In this document: positions 9,251-21,108 of the stretch, one piece after another | Layout: each line of letters begins with the position of its first letter | Numbering within the stretch: position 1 is the first letter of the stretch | Origin: Styela clava | Lineage: Eukaryota > Chordata > Ascidiacea > Stolidobranchia > Styelidae | Length of the DNA stretch: 64,000 bases | Assembly: GCF_964204865.1 (NCBI RefSeq) | Contig: NC_135259.1 | Location: forward strand, 1,240,001-1,304,000 | Direction: 5' to 3' | The notes under the pieces: generated by a model | What the model saw: the letters and a program-made list of their open reading frames with translations, nothing else | What the model was told of the DNA's origin: nothing | Databases searched by the model: none | Translations under genes and position numbers: made by a program

Positions 9251-12200
9251 AAAGGAATGAGAGCTACAATCTACTATTACATAAAGCGAAGAAAATGGAA
9301 ATTTATATATGTTGTTATTGGAATACTGTTTGTCATGTTTACATTCCATATGCTGCTGAAAAATAGCGTTGACCCTTTGTCTGAATATTCGAAACACAGT
9401 AGAGAGAGCCAGAAGACTTGTACAACTCTTTTTGTTGTGGTGCATTTCCGAATTCCTACCAGATATCTTCATACATCTCCACTTCATGTAATCCAACAAA
9501 TTAAAGAAAAGCTGGAATCATATACTAACACTTCCAAGGGTCATATGTTTGTTGATAACAAAATTGCTGACAATGGACTACCTGAATCAATGCAAGAGTG
9601 TGCATATTATATTCGAGGTGCTAATGGCAGTAGGGGAAAATGTGGTTATGTTTGGGGTTTTGACTCGGAGAATCATGAAATAAGGTATGACACTTGCAAG
9701 CAAAAAAATCTCAAAACTTCATGGAAATATTGCAAGTTATCACTGGATAAGATTACTGAAATGACCACTGAGAGTGCTGGTCCGTATAATAAATTCTGCT
9801 CTCCTAATTTGGCTGCAAGCTGGCCACTGCAAGATATCCATAAATGTGCTTTGACAGATGAGAGCCGTAATCTTCACACTTGGGTTGAGTATGCCAGAAG
9901 TCTAGATGAAAATCTCATGAACAATGAAATTTCAAAATATATTGGGTTTCCGATCAGGTCATGGCAAGTATTGGGTCTTGTTATTGAGTATGACATGTAT
10001 TTGTTGGGGACAGGATTTAAGGTGTTGAGAACAATTCCTGTATATGAGCCTGAAGAAGCAAACATTATTGAGGCTACATCACTGCATAAGAAAAAAGATT
10101 CAGGATATTCCAAAATAGGCACAAAATTTTTTTCTACAGAATATATTTCCAAGAATACTGCAACTTTTCCAACATTGCTCAACTCAGCATCTGTTCCAGA
10201 GTCAGCAGCCATGGATCAAATGCAATCGACAACCAAGTCTGAAACGACCATGGTCTCCTCCATGCAATCAGAGTCCTTGCTCAAATATGCTACCGCAAAC
10301 GCCCCATATACAACTTTGTCCTCGATTATCAAACCTTCGAACCTTGCAACACCAACTTCGCAGTCATCTAAATACAGTTCTACAATTTTGTCATCAATCA
10401 CCAGTCCAATATCTTTTGCTGCTACTATTTTCGATTCACAACATGATCATTACATGATTACCACAGAGCATCCAACCCCAAGTATGAGTGACGAAAAAAG
10501 ATATTATGAAACATTGAGAAAGATATACCCAGAAATGTTTTCAACTTCAACTCCTGCCAAAAAACTCAATAGGCCTACAAAAGAAGCAACCAAAGCAGTC
10601 ACTTTGGATGACAACTCGATTTATTTTCCTCTATATGGCAATTCGGTCTCATCAGGTGAAGCAGATTTGGAGGGATCCGGAGGTGTTCCGTTTTCATTGG
10701 AACACACTAGTGAACCAACTACAACTTTATCAGCTGAATTGGTGAAGGATTTGCAAGCTCTCAAGGAGTTAGTATTCAAAATTTATGGTGTTGTCTTAAA
10801 AGATTTACCAATTTCGTTTGGTAAACTGATGACTGAAATTCACGATGCTAATTATGCGCAGGAAGATTCGAAAAAAGTGATTGGACAAATTGAGCATGAA
10901 GATGTTAAAAGATCAACAATAACACCTGTAACTAATAGTGTATCAGAAATTGATACAAAGATCATTGCAATTGCCAATGATGATACATTTGATGGTGTTA
11001 TTGATACACATTTCTCAGTTACCACTTCATTCAATGATGTAACAGCTTCTTTTAGAAGTGTTTCAAGTGCCACCACTTCAAATTCATTAAACAGTGATGC
11101 TCTTACTTTGAGAACCCAACAACCACTTTCGGTCATGGATACCAGTGAAACCACAAATTTTGTTCAATCAAATAATGATAATAAACAAAGCATAGACCAA
11201 TATGAAGACATAGAACAAAATTACCATGACATGTTATCAACATACAAATTTGTACACACAGTTCAGCAATCTGCATCCACTATCTCTGTACGATCAACAA
11301 CATCTTTAGATGTTGAAGATACTTCAGACACAGAATTCCAGAATACAGGCACTACCAGCTTTTCAGGAAATTATTCTAGCAAGATTTCAACAGAGCATAA
11401 CCATGTTTTGGGAAACCCCACAGTGATTCTCAGGCCACTAGTGACAAGGAATTCAGGTATTAATAACCCAATATCAGAGCCTACCACTATAAAATTCCAG
11501 AATGATTTGTCAATTGGTGAGCAGGTTGGCTCTGGATTTTTGACAAATACTCCTTCGTCACAATATGACCACACTAGTTCCAATTCAACCACTCTGCCAA
11601 ATCCTACAGAGTTTTCCAACATATCCAACGGGAATAATCAAGAGAGTTTGCTGGAGATTAGTACAAAATGGAATGAGGAAATGGCAGTGAATCTGTCAAG
11701 CAACCATGTAACAACTTTGGTACCACTATCGGTTGCAGTTGATGTCAATGAAGATGAAAGCGGTTCAACCAAATTCTCCAGTGCGAGTCAAAATAGGTCA
11801 ATTTCCAATGATTCTATCATTTTACCACAAACTACCCAGGACCTATTGTCTCGCACATCTATCAGCACAACAAAACCGAATACTACATCTTGGACTGATC
11901 AAGTCATGCATACTGATCCGAAAGGTACAACTCCATTATATTTAATTGATGTCACAGTGGCACCAGAAGTCGTTGTTCAGCAGTCACATAACATTGAAAA
12001 GATTAACGCTAGCAAATTGATTGAACAATATGACTATACACAGCAGCTTAATGATACAGGTGGCAGTAGTTATGAACCTGCTCTTAGACAAGACAATCAT
12101 TCTTCTGCTGAGATTGTTGAGGATATTACATCAACAAATAAAATAATTCCATTGGTTTCGATCTCAAAGCCATTATTTACCAATTTTACTACGGGAAATG

Positions 12201-12653
12201 AGGACGCTGCTTCTGGTCTCGAGCAAGACACCACAAGCTTTACACAGAGTACAAATTTAAGTATGTTAACCACAGTGACAATAGCTGATGATATCACTCA
12301 ATTTAACAATTCTGATACCACATATGCTTGGCCAAGTAGTAGTAGTGCCATTTCACCCTTCTCGATTCAATCTGACAACACTATTGTCCAGTATTTTGAT
12401 AATGAAATCACTGAGGAAGAGTCTACTGACTCTAGGTTGCATTATGACCTCATGTCATCAAGGCCAATACTAAACTATATACGCGGAACTGTTGCAACAG
12501 AAACTACATTGGATTCAAAATTAAACAAATTACCAACTGCTACTGCTAGTGTGGAGAAGATGGCAAGAACAGATACTACCAGCAATGATTTCATAAACAT
12601 GGATGAAAGTATAAATGTTATGTCAACTGCTACGGACACTTCATTAACGTTAG
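9251..12653 (+). CDS. Exon 1 of a 1691-residue mucin-like membrane protein (ATG at 9257)
   Basis: A long pyrimidine tract and TTATTGCAG end at 9250, so this is an exon start with the ATG only 6 nt inside it. Such a close acceptor fits either a noncoding upstream exon or spliced-leader addition. The exon encodes residues 1-1132. A basic N-terminus (KRRKWK) is followed by a hydrophobic signal-anchor at about 16-34. A cysteine-bearing ectodomain of about 250 residues follows (for example QECAYY, GKCGYVW, KYCKLS, HKCALT). From about 290 onward there is a very long Ser/Thr/Asn-rich region with many N-glycosylation sequons, as in mucin-type glycoproteins. The donor is ACGTTAG|GTAAAC at 12653/12654 (phase 1). 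The open frame running past it to 12753 is intron read-through. The family was not recognised. The gene lies 1.5 kb downstream of the CatSper-like gene in the same direction, but no functional link is shown. Confidence 0.75.
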
Positions 12654-12945
12654 GTAAACATACTAGACACTATAGTCAAGCTTCATTTACGTTATATAGG
12701 CTGAAACTTAATCCACTTCAAGACATAATTACCCGAATAGGTGAGACCTGAGACGTCTTCCTAATTTTGCTGAATCTTCCTTCATACACCTAAACTGACA
12801 TTTAATACATTGTCGGATAAATTTTGCTGTTACAAATTGTATTCTGATGTATAATATATTTGTATCATTTTGAGATGACGGAATTTGAAATTAGGATGCA
12901 TGAACTACGGTAGTTATGTTATGTTAACTTTTCGTGTTTACACAG

Positions 12946-13047
12946 ATATTCCCAAGTATTCTAAGGCATATGTCACCTCAGTGTCTTCTGTATTTACTCC
13001 GGTTCCAAATGGTGTGCCAAAAAAGCATGAATCATCTGAAAATCCAG
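12946..13047 (+). CDS. Exon 2 (B) of the mucin-like membrane protein gene
   Basis: Acceptor TTTACACAG ends at 12945 and donor CCAG|GTTAGT starts at 13048. Exactly 102 nt, phase 1 at both ends, so it can be added or lost without changing frame. It encodes a 34-residue segment with 'IPKYSKAYVTSVSSVFTP'. It has a near-identical paralogue at 15890-15991 with the same phases and flanking introns. Confidence 0.75.
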
Positions 13048-15449
13048 GTTAGTAATAAAACATTTCCATTTTAAAACAGTTCCCTGGAAAAAATGAGACA
13101 TCAATCTGCGATTCGCATAAGAAGGTGTTTGATTCCCAAATTTCTTGGTAGCCAAAGAGACAATTTATAACAATTGCTTCTGATTTTCTATCCTTGCATT
13201 AATTTCTATACACGTCAAATTTATGTGAAATTACGAATGGGATGTGTCGTAACCCCAACCAATATGGTATCTTTTTAAGTCAGCGCTGATAATGACGCTC
13301 ATCTCCGTGATAACTGAGATATTTACCTTACTCGTTTTACGTCCATGCTGATTATTGGTAAATGATGATCAGAATTAAGTGATAAATAAAATTATTCATA
13401 TTATCTCAATAGTCTCTTATTAATAAAGAATTGCCAACTATTATAGTGACTTATAACAGACTTTCGCTGTGAATGACACACAATTTTTGGTTATTTAAAC
13501 GCCTTACGACGCCGTGAATTGAACTTTTGGCGCAATGTTTTAATTTTACTGTACCCCCACCCCCTCTTTAAAGAAATCTTCGCTGCGTCCCTGCCATGAC
13601 ATCACGTATCTGTATGTAGCTGTGGAACTCTTTTAAGAGTACATTTCTTTTTTTTGGCCACAATATAAAGGCAAATGGCGGGCAATGTTAGCTTTTGTTG
13701 TAAGCTGGCTCTTTGTCTACCGACTTCCATTATTAATTTCAAGCGTCTATTCAACACTGCCCTCATGATGTCACGGTACGTGACCAGCTGGAGCTAAAAG
13801 TTGAAATTCGTACCTGACAATATGAAGAAACCTAGTTTTGACTAAGATACGCCCCCGTAATTGCAGAAAATGTTTGCCGTTGACTGTACAATGTCACTTG
13901 CGCAAATGTTAGAGAGTTGCCACTCGACCATACAATGTCATACAGTTGCTAACACCTTAATATTTCATGTAAAGATTCTATAGCCATTCATTATAGAGTT
14001 GTTTTGCTCTTGAGTTGGTGATTAAATTTGCTCTGCGCTAAATTTTTCAGTTTAAAACCCAATAGGATCGGCCTGCTCATGAATGGCTAATCTGTGTCAT
14101 AATTTGGGATTATGGCTAAATTAAATGTATTTTGGGAGGTCAATAGTATTTCATAGTGGTCTGCATGTGAACAAAACCAATTTCAAAACTCAAAATGTTC
14201 GAGTTTAAATTATCCATGCTTGATCCGAGTGTTCTTAATTACGGTGACGTCATCATATTTTTTTATGTATAATTTTTATTTTGCAACAAGGTCAATTTTA
14301 TTTGTATAAGTAATAAGTATCTCAAAGCTTAAAAATAAACAAAGAATCTGTTGTTAGTTGAAAACGAAGTATTTTAAACGCGCGAGCAACGTTCTCCGGC
14401 TCATAATAAACAAAGAAAGATACCAGACAGCACGCGATCAAATGCTCTTCGATAAAACGAATATCACTTCACTTACAAATCCCAGTCTTGTTTTATTTTG
14501 AAGGTGACGTAAAGCTCTTCTAAAAGAGAACTCTTTCTCTCGCATATCAATCACGTGTCGACCACAGCGTTAAAAGTGAGAAACTTTTTCTCGAAATTTT
14601 TTGAAATTTCTCTCTTCTTATCGGCGTACGGCCGTACACATTTGCGCTACGTAATTTGGGCGCGTTTTAGTGGAAAGCGACGAAAATAAGCTTTTCAAGG
14701 ACACATTAATGATGTTTTTGGCATTTTTGGTTGGTGAAATATTAAAAAAATTATAGAGGGGTGTCAAAATGACCCAGGGACACCCGAGATCATTAGGTTA
14801 AGGTAAAGCTTTACTTTCGTTTTTCAGCTGAACAATTGTATGTAGTGTACTTGATTCAAAGAAGCTATAGATAAAATGATCCCTTGCATTGATTCCATTC
14901 ATGTTTTGTATTATAATAAATCAATATAAATGTGCCCGTTCCTCAGACATGAGCTGATACCTACTAGTGTTAGAGCATGTTTTATTTCTGCGCGAACCGA
15001 AAACTCAGGTACATTAATAAGCAAGAGATCTTTTTAGTTTCTTTGTGATTTATTAGCACATCGCTCGAGACTAATGTATATAATATTAAATTAATATAGT
15101 CTGATAAGGCTTCTCTGTGTACTCGTTAGCAAGGAAAAGGGTGAAATTTTTGTAATAAGACCTGGTGAGTGGTGATACACATGTGTTTTTTGAGATCTTA
15201 TGTTAAACGATTACGTAATTTTAACTACCCCGGTAGATATTGTTTGTACAAAATTTTATAACAGAGTTACACAACGTATGCGTCAATAATAAAGAAGAGC
15301 ATAATTGATTGAAGAGACTCGGCATGGACTCGAAATCGAATTGGAGTCTAAAAAATGTGTGGTTTTGACTCAAATCCAAGTCCAGATCCGAATCTCGTCC
15401 CATCAGTTTGTATGCAACATTGTTATCTGTCAATGTTTTTCCTTCACAG
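13048..15449 (+). other. 2.4-kb intron, expanded by an insertion of about 2.2 kb
   Basis: The first 190 bp (13048-13238) match the start of the 254-bp intron 15992-16245, and the last about 45 bp (from GTTTGTATGCAACATTG near 15410) match that intron's end. The intervening DNA, about 13239-15405, is missing from the paralogous intron and is therefore an insertion or retained extra segment. It is noncoding, moderately AT-rich, with a GC-richer centre around 13500-14650. I could not find terminal repeats that classify it. Confidence 0.6.
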
Positions 15450-15716
15450 ATACAGAAACATATGTCTCAATCACTGAGAAAGAGTCTACTGACTCTAGGT
15501 TGCATTATGACCTCATGTCATCAAGGCCAACACTAAACTATATACCCGAAACTGTTTCAACAAAAACTACATTGGATTCAAAATTAAACAAATTATCAAC
15601 TGCTACTACAAGTGTGGAGAAGATGGTAAGAACAGGTACTACCATCAATGATTTCATAAACAAGGATGGAGGTATAAATGTTCTGTCAATAGCTACGGAC
15701 ACTTCATCAACATTAG
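15450..15716 (+). CDS. Exon 3, a hybrid exon of the mucin-like membrane protein gene
   Basis: 267 nt, phase 1 at both ends, acceptor CCTTCACAG at 15449, donor ACATTAG|GTAAAC. Its first 26 nt (encoding DTETYVS) copy the start of the downstream exon at 16246 (DPETYVS), including that exon's upstream intron sequence. The rest (ESTDSRLHYDLMSSRP...) copies the last about 240 nt of exon 1, including its donor site. So the exon is a fusion of two exon parts at a duplication junction near 15475. Reading frame is preserved across the junction and no stops are present, so it is likely translated. Confidence 0.72.
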
Positions 15717-15889
15717 GTAAACACTACACTATTGTCAAGCTTGATTTACGTAATATAGGCTGAAACATGGATAAATTCTGTTATCACACATTGTATTCTA
15801 ATGTGTATGTTTGTATCATTTTGAATTTTCATATTTGAAATTATGACTCATGATCTAGTTACGTTGTGGTAATTTTTTTGTTTACACAG

Positions 15890-15991
15890 ATATTCCCAAG
15901 TATTCTGAAGTATACATCACTTCAGTGTCTTCTGTATTTACTCCAGTTCCAAATGGTGCACCAAAGAAGCATGAATCATCTGAAAATTTAG
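15890..15991 (+). CDS. Exon 4 (B', duplicate of exon 2)
   Basis: 102 nt, phase 1 at both ends, acceptor TTTACACAG and donor TTAG|GTTAGT identical in type to exon 2. It encodes a 34-residue segment differing from exon 2 at a handful of positions (for example EVYIT for KAYVT). Intact frame and splice sites argue that both copies are used. Confidence 0.72.
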   Translation: MFPSILKYTSLQCLLYLLQFQMVHQRSMNHLKI

Positions 15992-16245
15992 GTTAGTAAT
16001 GTAATAAAACATTTCCATTTTGAAATAGGTCCCTGGAAAAAATGATGCATCAATCTGCGATTCTCATTAGGAATGTGTTTGATTCCTAAATTTCTTGGTA
16101 GCCAAAAACCAATTTATAACAATTGCTCTAGATATTCTATCTTTGCATTAATTCTTATACACGTCAAATGTGGGTGAAATTTATAGTGAATTGTGGGTTT
16201 GGTTTGTATGCAACATTGTTATCTGCAAACGTTTTTCCTTCACAG

Positions 16246-17134
16246 ATCCAGAAACATATGTCTCATCTGCTATTTCTGGAAAGTGGTTTGAATATAAGTT
16301 ACCAGTGTTATGGTCAGAAGTATTGAAGCGTAATAATGATTTGCAAATCATTGTCAATCTTACTATGATTGAAAAAGTTCATTCATCAGATCCTGGATTA
16401 ATATCAGAGGCATGGCTTGTTTCTTCATGCCCAACATTTGGAACCGTATGTGGATTGCCAGTTGCGAGAAATCGAACTAAGATAAATCAGATATCTACTT
16501 TTATATTGACTTTTGATGATAAGATTATTACTCTTGCACCAATCATGCTTCATGTTTCAGTGTATCCCATGAGTTCTATAACGCAGACAAATTATGAAAT
16601 TAACACACACATGGATGTGAAGAACAATATAAATGATGTGATACAAATTTACAGCCCTATACTATTTGCACAAAAATTGGTATCCTACCTTCAAAAAAGG
16701 GATCATTCAACAGTTCTTTTAGATATAAACCTTCTGGAGTATGAAGTATCACCACAACCGAGAAAGAAGCGAAGCATCAGCCATTCTATTGAAGCGGTGT
16801 GGAGTATGTACAATACAAGTTTGGATAAATTCAATTCCACCTTCCAATCCTCAATATTTGACTGGAGTAGGGGACAGGTAGCTCAGGAATTCTTTTCTGA
16901 AATGCTCCCAGAGTTCATCGTCACTCATTTGAGCATAACTCCACGAAACCCAACTCCAGACAGACTGAAATCTGTTAAAAGAAGGAAACAAAGCAGTGTG
17001 GCATATGTTTTACTGCCCATCTTCATCTCAGTTTTTATCTTGTTTTCTTGTGTGGCATATTTTGCATTGCGTAAAAAACGTCTAATGTACTTCATTCCTG
17101 ATATATTTGTAAACAAGACATTTGGTCCTAGCAG
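16246..17134 (+). CDS. Exon 5: membrane-proximal region and C-terminal transmembrane helix
   Basis: Acceptor CCTTCACAG at 16245; donor AGCAG|GTAAGT at 17134. It encodes residues about 1290-1586. It contains a folded-looking, non-mucin domain with a cysteine pair (SCPTFGTVCGL), a furin-like dibasic site RKKR-S at about 1462-1465, and a transmembrane helix at about 1541-1564 (VLLPIFISVFILFSCVAYFAL) followed by a basic stop-transfer RKKR. With the N-terminal signal-anchor this predicts either a two-pass protein or a large cleaved ectodomain held by the C-terminal helix. A proteolytic site next to the membrane is common in mucin-like receptors, but the family is not identified. Confidence 0.72.
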
Positions 17135-17539
17135 GTAAGTTCCAGAGCAGCATTAATACAAATGGCATGTTTTTAAAACTTGCGTTATTTTTTTGTTGAT
17201 AAGTTCATACACATTCAATTACTCTTGAGTTCTGTGTGCATTCTAACAACATACCACATAATTATCCGTAATGTGTAGAAGTGAAGTAAAATTCAGTTGA
17301 TTTTATAGTTTTGCGAATTGTATGTCATTTATTTTAAAGATGAACATCCATGTATCAGGTTTTGTATTAGTGCAAATTTAGCATACTTCTATGCTGCTTT
17401 TTAAAAAAGTAATGACCCAATTTTATTTATAAGATACTTCCTCACTGTGGAGTGAGGTAACCAAGAGAAACCATCTCCGGCATTTGCTTTTCACAATAGT
17501 ATTTGAAAATATAGAAATTTATTTATATTTTTTCAACAG

Positions 17540-17858
17540 AAAACCTATCTATCTTGATGGTGAAATAGAAATGGATTACTTCCATCCCAGAAAAGCAAGA
17601 ATAATAGTGGAAGACTGTGTATCTGAAAAAGGTGGTATCAGTTGTCAATCGTCTGTTTCATTTCCGAAATTTCCAACGAGCAACCAAAGATATTTGGCCA
17701 GCCCCATGCCAAATATGAATAACACTAATGCCTTTGATGAGGTTGCTGTTTTCGAAATGTCAGACGAAAGCATCTGCAATGGCTCAGGTTGCGATGCAAA
17801 AAGTGTGGATGGATTCTACTCCTTTACAAATGCTTCATTTCATATACACAATAAATAA
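17540..17858 (+). CDS. Exon 6, last coding exon (cytoplasmic tail)
   Basis: Acceptor TTTTTTCAACAG ends at 17539. The split codon AG+A restores the frame from exon 5. It encodes about 105 residues of a cytoplasmic tail (KPIYLDGEIEMDYFHPRKAR...) ending in a TAA at 17856-17858. The tail has no recognised kinase, PDZ-ligand or other module. The sum of the six exons is 5076 nt from the ATG, giving 1691 residues plus stop. Confidence 0.68.
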
Positions 17859-18169
17859 TGCTAAAACCAGAACACACTTACTCAGACTGAGCGATCATTT
17901 GATGGGCATACTCTGTATCAGGATGCTGGTTTTTACAGTGTGATTGGAAAAAACATGCAATGTAACATTGTTTGTGGCACCTGAATAGCTCGTCATCCAC
18001 ATTGGAGTAATGGCTGGCTCCCGATGGATACCTTCTAGTCTGTGAGTTGCTCGTCATTTTGATTGAAATGGGGAATGTCTGTTTCAAGTAAATACCACAA
18101 GCTTGGCATGATGACATTGTGCCATTCAGGGCTGGTGGAACTATACCAGAAATTTTAGTACCTCTAGCT

Positions 18170-18462
18170 CAGCGGTCTGCAACAGGCGGTTCGTGGCCAC
18201 ACAACCTGGCCCGCAAAGTCATTTAGTGTGACCCTCAAGCATAAATCCTAATCACACAGTTAATGATTGAAAATGTGCTCACATATATAAAATATATAGT
18301 AACTTTTGTTCTTGTTGCAATTTGAAAAGTGCATTTATTTCTGAAAGGCTAAGCGATAGCCGCATTCTTTTCTCTTGCCTTTCCAGCTAGATTTTTTGTT
18401 TGGCTTGTTTAGATAACTGAAGTTGGTTATATGACGCCGATAAAAAATGTTGCACACCCCTG
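18170..18462. mobile_element. 293-bp nonautonomous hAT MITE
   Basis: Ends CAGCGGTCTGCAAC and (reverse complement of the right end) CAGGGGTGTGCAAC. It is flanked by CTCTAGCT at 18162-18169 and CTCCAGCT at 18463-18470, an 8-bp target duplication with one mismatch, as made by hAT transposases. Interior 'GTGGCC...CTGGCCCGC' is typical of this MITE type. No ORF. Confidence 0.75.
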
Positions 18463-21103
18463 CTCCAGCTTCTAACCATTTAATTATTTTTTAACGTTTA
18501 TTATTTTCTAATACTTCATACTAATAATAAAATCTATCCTTTTCAGCAGAATTTTTATAAATTTATATTATTAATTTAAAAGTTTCAAGTTGAATTTATA
18601 TATTTAAAACTAATTTCAAATTTGAAACCCTTATAACATAGTTTTGAGGCCCGCTTCCACGAAAATGCATTTGGGCAGATATTCCAAGATAGTGGTCACA
18701 CCTAGAAACCTCAAAAAAAAACTGGTACCATCTCCACTTTTTCGTTAATTTAATCACACTTGTGTTTTTTAAGAAGCTCAATCATTTGATTTGATTCATA
18801 TTGCATATTTATTTTCACATTTTTCTTAGACTTGATGAAAATTTATTTTTATATGATTGCACTGTGTTAGAGGTATACTAAAATGGGTATTCTGTGACCA
18901 ATCATGTTGTTATTAATCATGTACCGGTAGGTATTATTAATCTTTCGCTTGTAAATATGAAGTCTCACAGGTTGGCAACGTCAACTCTTGTATTTTTATG
19001 GTATGGGCCTCAGTACCGGTACTTTAAGATTTAAAATAAACAATGAATAGGATTTTTCATATTTATCCCGGGTTAGAGTAAATCTGATAAGGCGGCTTAA
19101 TCATTGGCTAACCACGGCATCTCGTTCCGTTATTTGTCCATGCCGGGTGTATGAATAGAATTGTTTGACAGTTTATTTGTTTCAGATGTGTGGACTTGAT
19201 GCGATGGTGAAAGAAAGTATATAATAGCTCATTGCTAGATGATAATGTGTTGATGATGACCGTAAGGGTCTTGTTTTATAGCCCACTAATACTCTGTGTA
19301 CGCACTATGTCTGTTTCACTGTTTGTGTTGAGCCACTGAACATGTGAACTTGGAGAACTGTTCCGAGGCCACAGCAACATGGCCAGGTTTTGTTGACGAG
19401 TGTATAATACTAGATTTTTTACAATGAAATAGTCCTGTAGGTGTGTTGACATATTGCATGTGACTATGTGCATGCACATGATTTAATTGGTTGTGTATAG
19501 ACATCAAATGAAAATCACATTAGCAGTCCAACGAAAATATTCCCCCAACTTCTATTTTAGAAGAAAAATTCCTTTGACCTCTGCCAAGTTTTTTAACTCA
19601 CTAATTACAGATGTAGACTCGTGCAAATCAGAGGCGCACCTATCAATGCAGCCTATAATGTTCCATTTATTACCATTTGCCTGGGCCTTCACTTTATACC
19701 ATTTGCGATGCTTACCTACATTGTTGTAAAGGTAACTGACTGTGATTTATTTAATTGTTGGACTGTCATGCTTTTCGTTTTTAGTAATAAACATGGCACA
19801 TGAAAAAACTCATGGAAACGCCCTAAAAGAAATGTCTCCTTTTCTTCAAGGGAAGGTGGGCGGTTGAAATCAATGAAAGGCCAAACCTAAAAGAAGTGTA
19901 TGAAATTTACGGTGGTCGAAACCGTCTTAGACTATCGCGGGTTGAACACTCAACTAAAAACGTACGGTACATAAGAATTTTATAAAACTTACCTATATAT
20001 ACCGGTACTTTATAAATCAGAAATAGCTATACATGTTTTTCGAAGTCCGACAGTGGATATAAATCGCACTCTAACTGACCTTATACCAAAGTTATTATTA
20101 TGGACAGATTATAGATCTGGCGAAGTGCTTACCAGTGTAGCCATTCAACGTCGCAATGTTTTACTTCTTTAGAATTACAGGTTGTCCATCTGAATTTAAT
20201 TTGCGCTAAATTATATGAAAAAAAAAAAACGTGAAATTAGTTGTAAATATAATTCATATATATTACTTAACTCCTACAGGGCCCTAGGTTAACAAGTTCA
20301 TATATATCAAAAGAAGCGTAAAATGCTGACCATCTGAGTTATAATTAATAAACAGAAGATATAGTTGGTGGCAATCAATCAAAGCAAAATTGAGATGACA
20401 TGCATTGAGACATACATGCATTCATTTGCGTATAAGATTTGAATTTAATTCGTAAATGTATTTCTTGAGTTACTGAAATCATCAAGTAAATTCTGTCGCA
20501 TTTTACTGAGATTCTGAAATGCAATATTGAAAAATATTGCTGATATCAAGTCTGCAATTGAATAGCGTTTAGTCAAATTTTATTGTATAAGGGAAATTTG
20601 AAAAGAATAGAAAAGTAACTTCGAAGTCTTGCACAACGTATTTTGCGTAATGAAATATTTTACCACATTGTTGGAAATAGGCCTTCATGGGATTTCGTTT
20701 TTGAACTCTTTATTTGGGTCAACGTCGCATCCATCTTTTGATGGCAACGCGTTCGTGCTTGTTTCGCTATATTCGTGTATATATATTAAATTCAGTAGAA
20801 TGAACGTGACATTCTCTATTGTGGCCTGAAGGCCATCCTGAGTCGGGACAAATCTTGCAACTATAATGTAACATATAATGTAAATATAACAACTCCTGTC
20901 CCCCATAAAAACGATCTCTAACAATGACATATATATGCGGGATTCACATTCTCCAGTTCCACTTCTTTAACTAAATCGTCAATTTTGTGTGAACGAACGA
21001 ATTTCCGCAGAAAGGCAGGATTTGATTCATTCAATCAAGTATGCAATGAATGAATGACCTCTGGGAGCGCCGTGTTGAAAGTTGAAAAACAGTTCACGTG
21101 GAG
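18463..21103. other. Intergenic stretch without recognisable genes
   Basis: Both strands were read; only short unconvincing frames are present. A SINE fragment at about 19048-19130 is annotated separately. CCGGTA-type dyads occur near 18925, 19015 and 20000. A poly(A)-rich run lies at 20217-20230. Nothing else could be supported. Confidence 0.5.
19048..19130 (-). mobile_element. SINE 3'-end fragment (diverged)
   Basis: It retains ATTTATCCCGGG, the remnant of the AAGCCGATAAG stem-loop region (here CTGATAAGGCGGCTTA) and ACCACGGCATCTCG, all in the minus orientation and order of the full copies at 54273 and 58652. The tRNA-like head is missing. Confidence 0.6.
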
Positions 21104-21108
21104 TTGGA

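Noticed and set aside
12654-12753. Extension of the exon 1 open frame past the ACGTTAG|GTAAAC donor
   Set aside because: The duplicated copy keeps the same donor, and splicing there joins in phase to exon 2; the read-through diverges and stops.
16170-16245. First 25 codons of the open frame before exon 5 (MGEIYSELWVW...)
   Set aside because: They are intron sequence ending in a clear CCTTCACAG acceptor, matched by the paralogous intron before 15450.
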